DNA of 64,000 nt from Aquisphaera insulae. GTDB taxonomy: Bacteria > Planctomycetota > Planctomycetia > Isosphaerales > Isosphaeraceae. The notes beneath the pieces are model-generated. The model had not been told where the DNA came from, ran no database searches, and saw only the letters and a list, made by a program, of their open reading frames with translations. Below are positions 60,640 to 64,000 of this stretch, piece after piece (within the stretch, counting starts at the first letter, position 1; every line of letters begins with the position of its first letter). The stretch covers positions 61,915 through 125,914 of the forward strand of contig NZ_JAALJH010000015.1 in assembly GCF_011064615.1 (NCBI RefSeq), written 5' to 3'. The translations under genes were made by a program, and so were the position numbers.

Positions 60640-61839
60640 TCAGTCGAAAGGTTCGAGGAAATCGGAGAGCGATCCCTCGTCTTTGAGGAACCGCCGGGCC
60701 CGCGTGATCTCATCCGGGGAGAGCGGCCGTACCGAGGTTGCGCCGTGGTGGGCCGTCGCCATCAGAACCTCTTCCGGGCGGAGGATGTCGAGCACGTCCG
60801 AGGAGTGCGTGGTGAAGAGGATCTGCGAACGGTCCGAATACGACCTCAGCAGGTCGATCAGCTTGCGCAAGAGCCCCGGATGGACCGAGTCCTCCGGCTG
60901 CTCCATCAACATCAGCGATCGCCCGTCGAAGAGGAGGGACGTCACCATCCCGATAACCCGGCGCGTCCCGACCGAGAGGTCGGAGAGGGGGAAGGGCTTG
61001 CCGGCGCCACCCATCTGCGGGGACGGTGTGAAGACCGGGAGATAGATCGTTTTGTTCGCCGACTTGATCTCCTTTAACGACGTGGGATCAATGGTGCTTT
61101 CAAATTTCAAAATGTGGAATTGCTCAAACAGCCCCAGTCCGTCCGGCCCCAGGATCGCGCCCACCTCGTCGAATCGATCCCTCTCCTCAAGCCACATGTA
61201 AAGGAGGCGCAGCGCGATCGATCGGGTGGGAAATCCCCCGGCCTGAAACGTGGCCAGCCACTCGTTGTATTGCTCCTCCGTGACAGAATCCCGGAACTCC
61301 GCCGGTTCCTCGAAGGCATAGTAACGGACGCCCGCGAAGAAGGACGCGACGGCTTGAAGCGGCGCCCGAAGGGCATCGTCCTCCGGCAGGAGCGAGAGCA
61401 GCGCGGCAAGCGACGGCGTCGACCGCGGAACCCGGATCGGCCCGGGCCGGCCGCCAACCCGGATCGTCTCGCCATCGCGTCGGAAGACGTCGGTTCGCTC
61501 CCCATCGTCGAGCACGGTCAGGCTGTCGCGCGGGGAATCCGCCCTTCCCATCCCCCTGGCGTGCGGGAAGGGAACCGTCAGGCCATACTCATAGCGATCA
61601 TCGCCGAGTTCCAGGACGAGCGTGGCGGCGACCTCATCAAGACCCTGCGAGGCATTGCCCGCCTGCGCAATCCTGATGGGTTCGGTCGAGATGGAAGACG
61701 AGGCCACCCAGTCGATGCACTTCAGCACGTTGGTCTTGCCGACGCCGTTCTTGCCGACGAGGCCGCACACGCTCTCGCCACAACCGACGGACGTCGAATA
61801 GCACGAACGGAAGTTCTTGATGTCAATGTGCTTGAGCAT
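60640..61839 (-). CDS. AAA_21/OLD-like ATPase, partner of the DUF4276 protein
   Basis: 399 residues starting MLKHIDIKNFRSCY. Walker A is GLVGKNGVGKTN (about 26-37), the signature region DLSVGTRRVIGMVTSL, Walker B LMLMEQPEDSVHP and the switch His lies in ILFTTHSSDVLDIL. This is the ABC-ATPase fold with an inserted helical region, as in OLD, RloA and AriA proteins. With the downstream DUF4276 gene it forms an ATPase + TOPRIM pair that resembles known phage-defence modules such as PARIS and RloAB. Both genes look intact, in contrast to the rloB-disrupted pair at 11.5-14.8 kb. Confidence 0.87.
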   Translation of the reverse strand: MLKHIDIKNFRSCYSTSVGCGESVCGLVGKNGVGKTNVLKCIDWVASSSISTEPIRIAQAGNASQGLDEVAATLVLELGDDRYEYGLTVPFPHARGMGRADSPRDSLTVLDDGERTDVFRRDGETIRVGGRPGPIRVPRSTPSLAALLSLLPEDDALRAPLQAVASFFAGVRYYAFEEPAEFRDSVTEEQYNEWLATFQAGGFPTRSIALRLLYMWLEERDRFDEVGAILGPDGLGLFEQFHILKFESTIDPTSLKEIKSANKTIYLPVFTPSPQMGGAGKPFPLSDLSVGTRRVIGMVTSLLFDGRSLMLMEQPEDSVHPGLLRKLIDLLRSYSDRSQILFTTHSSDVLDILRPEEVLMATAHHGATSVRPLSPDEITRARRFLKDEGSLSDFLEPFD

Positions 61840-61947
61840 CGATCATTCCACTTGCTCCGGTGCGTTCCCGCGACCGCTCCATTCTAGTCAACCCACCAGG
61901 ACCGATCCAGGAGGACCGCGCCGGACCGCCCCTCGGACCGCCGGGCC

Positions 61948-63564
61948 TCAACGCCGCACCGCGTCCGCCTCCGAGGCACCGACGGCCGGAGCGGCCTCGG
62001 CGGTCGGGCGGATCCGGGCGAGGAGGTAGGTGCGGTCCCAGCGGGTGCCGGCGTCGCGGGTCAGGACGTCGACCCGGCCCATCGCTTCCAGGGCCGGGAG
62101 GTCGCGGGCGCGGGCGATCAGGACGGTGGAGGGGAATTCGCCGGCATCGGCCTCGAGGGACGGGGGACGATCGACGACCTTCGCCAGGGAGTCTCGGTCG
62201 AAGTGCCAGGTCGCCGGGCGGCCCAGGTAGAAGAGGCGGACGCCCAGGTCGTGGGGGATCGGGCCGAACGGCGTGGGGTACGGGTCGCGGTCCCAGTCGT
62301 CGTAGAGGAAGGCGACCGGCTCCGAGGCCCCCGCGGCCCGGCCGGCGGACTCGTAGAAGGCCCACTCCGCACCCCGGCGGTCCGCCCACGGGCCGACCAG
62401 CCAGAAGCCGAGCCCCCAGGCCGCCGCCAGGCCCGCCAGGCCGCCCACGCCCAGGCGCAAGAGCCGGGGCCGCGACCAGCCGCGATCGGCCAGCCGCCGC
62501 CCCATCCGGATGACCCCGTGCGCCGACCAGATCGACCAGGGGACCATCGCGTGGATCGCATAGTGCGCCTGGCGGGCGCTCGCCGCCGAGACCAGCACCA
62601 TCGGCAGGGCCGCCCAGCACCAGAGCAGGCGGTCGCCGCGATCCCCCCGCAGGGCCCGGGCCAGCGACGGCCCGGCGCCCGCCGCCGCCAGGGGCGTCCA
62701 CGGCAACGCCTGGGCGAGCACGCCGGGCACGTAGGCCCACCACGACTCGCCGGCGAACGGCCCGTGGGCCTCACCCCCGCCGAACCGGCCGGCGACGTGC
62801 AGGAACCAGAGCCAGGCCACCCCCGGGCCGTGGCGGACCACCATCGCCAGCGGCCAGCCCAGGGCCATCGCCCCCGCCAGGATCCAGCCCGGCGCGTACC
62901 GGAGCCGATCCGCCGTCCGCCGGTCCCGGTCCCAGAGCAGCACCCCCGCCACCGCCACCGCCACCAGCGCCGCACCGAAGCCCGTCCCCTTCACGAGCGT
63001 CGTCAGCCCCATCAAGCCAAAGAAGGCTAATCGCCATTCCCGTAAACGGGATGATCTCGGGTTTGCCCCGTTCGCCTCGCGCCCATCCGCCACGCCGCGC
63101 AAGCCATCGAAGGCGATGAAGGTCCAGGTGACGAGGGCGGCGAGGAGGATGTCGGCCTCGGCGAGCCGGCCGCGGAGGACGGTCCAGGCGGTGGTCGCCT
63201 GGATCGCGCCGGCGAGCAGGCCGACGGCCCGGCCGTGGCGCCGGGTCGCCAGCAGGACCACGCCCAGGACCAGGGCGAAGGTCGCCAGGGCCGACGGCAG
63301 CCGCGCCACGGTCGCGTCGATCCCGCCGCGGCAGGACCCCGCGGCGGCGACCAGCCAGAACGGCAAGGGGGGCTTCTCCAGCCAGGGGAGCCCGCCGATC
63401 CGAGGCTCCCACCAGCTCCCCGACAGGATGATCTCCCGCGCCCCCTCCGCCACGAACGCCTCGTGGTAGGTCAGCCGCGACGAGCCCCCCAGCCCCGGCC
63501 CGACCGCCAGCGCCGTCAACACCAGGAGCCCCGCCAGCCCCCATGCCCTCACGCCAGGCCCCAT
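61948..63564 (-). CDS. GT39/ArnT-like membrane glycosyltransferase
   Basis: 538 residues; the ATG at 63564 follows AAGGA, while a GTG at 63582 has no site. About ten hydrophobic segments are present. The first periplasmic loop has SSRLTYHEAFVAEGAREIIL and LPWLEKPPLPFWLVAAAGS, the conserved block of GT39/PMT_2 proteins with the Glu of YHEA in place of the usual catalytic Asp-Glu. ARQAHYAIHAMVPWSIWSAH is the late loop typical of ArnT/YfhO-like members. It probably transfers a sugar from a lipid carrier to lipid A, a protein or a glycan. The acceptor cannot be told. Confidence 0.85.
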   Translation of the reverse strand: MGPGVRAWGLAGLLVLTALAVGPGLGGSSRLTYHEAFVAEGAREIILSGSWWEPRIGGLPWLEKPPLPFWLVAAAGSCRGGIDATVARLPSALATFALVLGVVLLATRRHGRAVGLLAGAIQATTAWTVLRGRLAEADILLAALVTWTFIAFDGLRGVADGREANGANPRSSRLREWRLAFFGLMGLTTLVKGTGFGAALVAVAVAGVLLWDRDRRTADRLRYAPGWILAGAMALGWPLAMVVRHGPGVAWLWFLHVAGRFGGGEAHGPFAGESWWAYVPGVLAQALPWTPLAAAGAGPSLARALRGDRGDRLLWCWAALPMVLVSAASARQAHYAIHAMVPWSIWSAHGVIRMGRRLADRGWSRPRLLRLGVGGLAGLAAAWGLGFWLVGPWADRRGAEWAFYESAGRAAGASEPVAFLYDDWDRDPYPTPFGPIPHDLGVRLFYLGRPATWHFDRDSLAKVVDRPPSLEADAGEFPSTVLIARARDLPALEAMGRVDVLTRDAGTRWDRTYLLARIRPTAEAAPAVGASEADAVRR

Positions 63565-63664
63565 GTCAATGCATCCTTGCACCAGAGACCCCGAACCGGA
63601 ACGCGGCGATCATCGAGCAAACCCGACAGCCGGTCAAGGCGGAGGCCGCCACCGAGGAGTCTCG

Positions 63665-63925
63665 CCACAGATGGGGAGAGGAATCTAGCCACTGATGAAC
63701 ACAGAGAAACACAGATAAGACGAGGAACAAAAAAATTCAATGAGGGTCCTTGTCAGACTGTTTGAACAGCCAACCGAGACCGCCAATTCGGCAGTTGATC
63801 GACTCAAGGTGAAATTTATCATGGCTCTATGCCCTCGGCATGGCTGCCAAACGCTCTCTCGATCGTCTTATTGAATCTGTGTTTATCTGTGTTCATCTGT
63901 GGCTAGATTCCTCTCCCCATCCGTG
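63665..63925. repeat. Inverted repeat of the TCTGTGTTCATCTGTGGC type
   Basis: Left arm 63665-63724 contains GAGGAATCTAGCCACTGATG; right arm 63865-63925 contains its reverse complement with the motif GTTCATCTGTGGCTAGATTC. About 50 bases pair, with roughly 140 bases between. The motif ATCTGTGTTTATCTGTGTTC is a widespread intergenic repeat in large planctomycete and other genomes. Confidence 0.72.
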
Positions 63926-64000
63926 GCTCCCCATCCGCGGCTCCTTGTTCATCTGTGGCTCGATTCCTGTCCCCATCCGTGGCTCCCCATCCGCGGCGGG
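63892..64000. repeat. Tandem direct repeat, 56-bp period
   Basis: TTCATCTGTGGCTAGATTCC at 63892 recurs as TTCATCTGTGGCTCGATTCC at 63948, each followed by a copy of CCCCATCCGTGGCTCCCCAT. The second copy runs to the window end, so further copies may follow. Confidence 0.72.

Larger units (their letters stand above)
63565..64000. other. Repeat-filled end of window
   Basis: 436 bases with no gene-like frame. From 63665 the sequence is an inverted and tandem repeat block (63665-64000). The short open frame at 63549-63740 on the minus strand is made from the repeat. Confidence 0.6.

Noticed and set aside
1..64000. tRNA, rRNA or riboswitch genes
   Set aside because: No tRNA-like cloverleaf with a conserved T-loop, rRNA segment or recognisable riboswitch was seen by eye. 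A covariance-model scan would be needed to exclude them.

Overview
The window is very GC-rich DNA from a planctomycete, most likely of the family Isosphaeraceae (Singulisphaera, Aquisphaera or Paludisphaera relatives). The evidence is two ECF sigma factor / WD40 Ser-Thr kinase pairs, a PPC + DUF1549/DUF1553 + DUF1501 cluster, a TIGR03032 protein, a giant parallel beta-helix surface protein with a LEPR-XLL-like N-terminus, and many dispersed intergenic palindromes. Genus assignment is inference.

Layout. 1-6.3 kb: a truncated GH13 enzyme, a secreted GH51 arabinofuranosidase, a 1-kb patch of nested palindromic repeats, a lipoprotein and surE, all on the minus strand. 6.5-11.4 kb: a tandem pair of PD-(D/E)XK-like proteins, then a 1232-residue fusion of an ECF sigma factor, a membrane segment, carboxypeptidase-regulatory-like repeats and a TlpA-type thioredoxin domain. 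11.5-14.8 kb: an RloAB-type defence locus whose rloB is split by a complete 1281-bp ISAs1-family insertion with a 10-bp target duplication; removing the element restores the rloB frame exactly. 15-28 kb: a secreted beta-helix/GH43-like protein, a GNAT, the first sigma-kinase pair, a CE6-like esterase, a small secreted protein and a GH43 arabinanase with a lectin tail. 28-30 kb: an ArsR-SRPBCC-membrane-DUF899 operon with an apparently leaderless promoter.

30.6-37.2 kb: a DUF1624-type membrane protein and the second (minus-strand) sigma-kinase pair. 37.2-38.8 kb is decayed DNA with a protein remnant, an insertion-sequence-like scar and a palindrome. 38.8-50.3 kb: the TIGR03032 protein, the 2929-residue beta-helix/Ig/RTX protein and a beta-barrel outer membrane protein. 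50.4-56.5 kb: the PPC, DUF1549/DUF1553 and DUF1501 genes. 56.6-61.9 kb: an accessory cluster of small toxin-antitoxin-like genes (PIN, zeta-like kinase), small membrane and unknown proteins, and a second ATPase + TOPRIM-like (DUF4276) pair. 62-64 kb: a GT39-type membrane glycosyltransferase and a terminal block of inverted and tandem repeats.

Together the genes suggest a polysaccharide-degrading planctomycete (arabinan, xylan and alpha-glucan enzymes) with heavy one- and two-gene signal transduction and two related ATPase/TOPRIM defence modules, one intact and one inactivated by an insertion sequence. At least four palindromic repeat families and one MITE-like element occupy the intergenic spaces. 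No tRNA, rRNA or CRISPR array was recognised.
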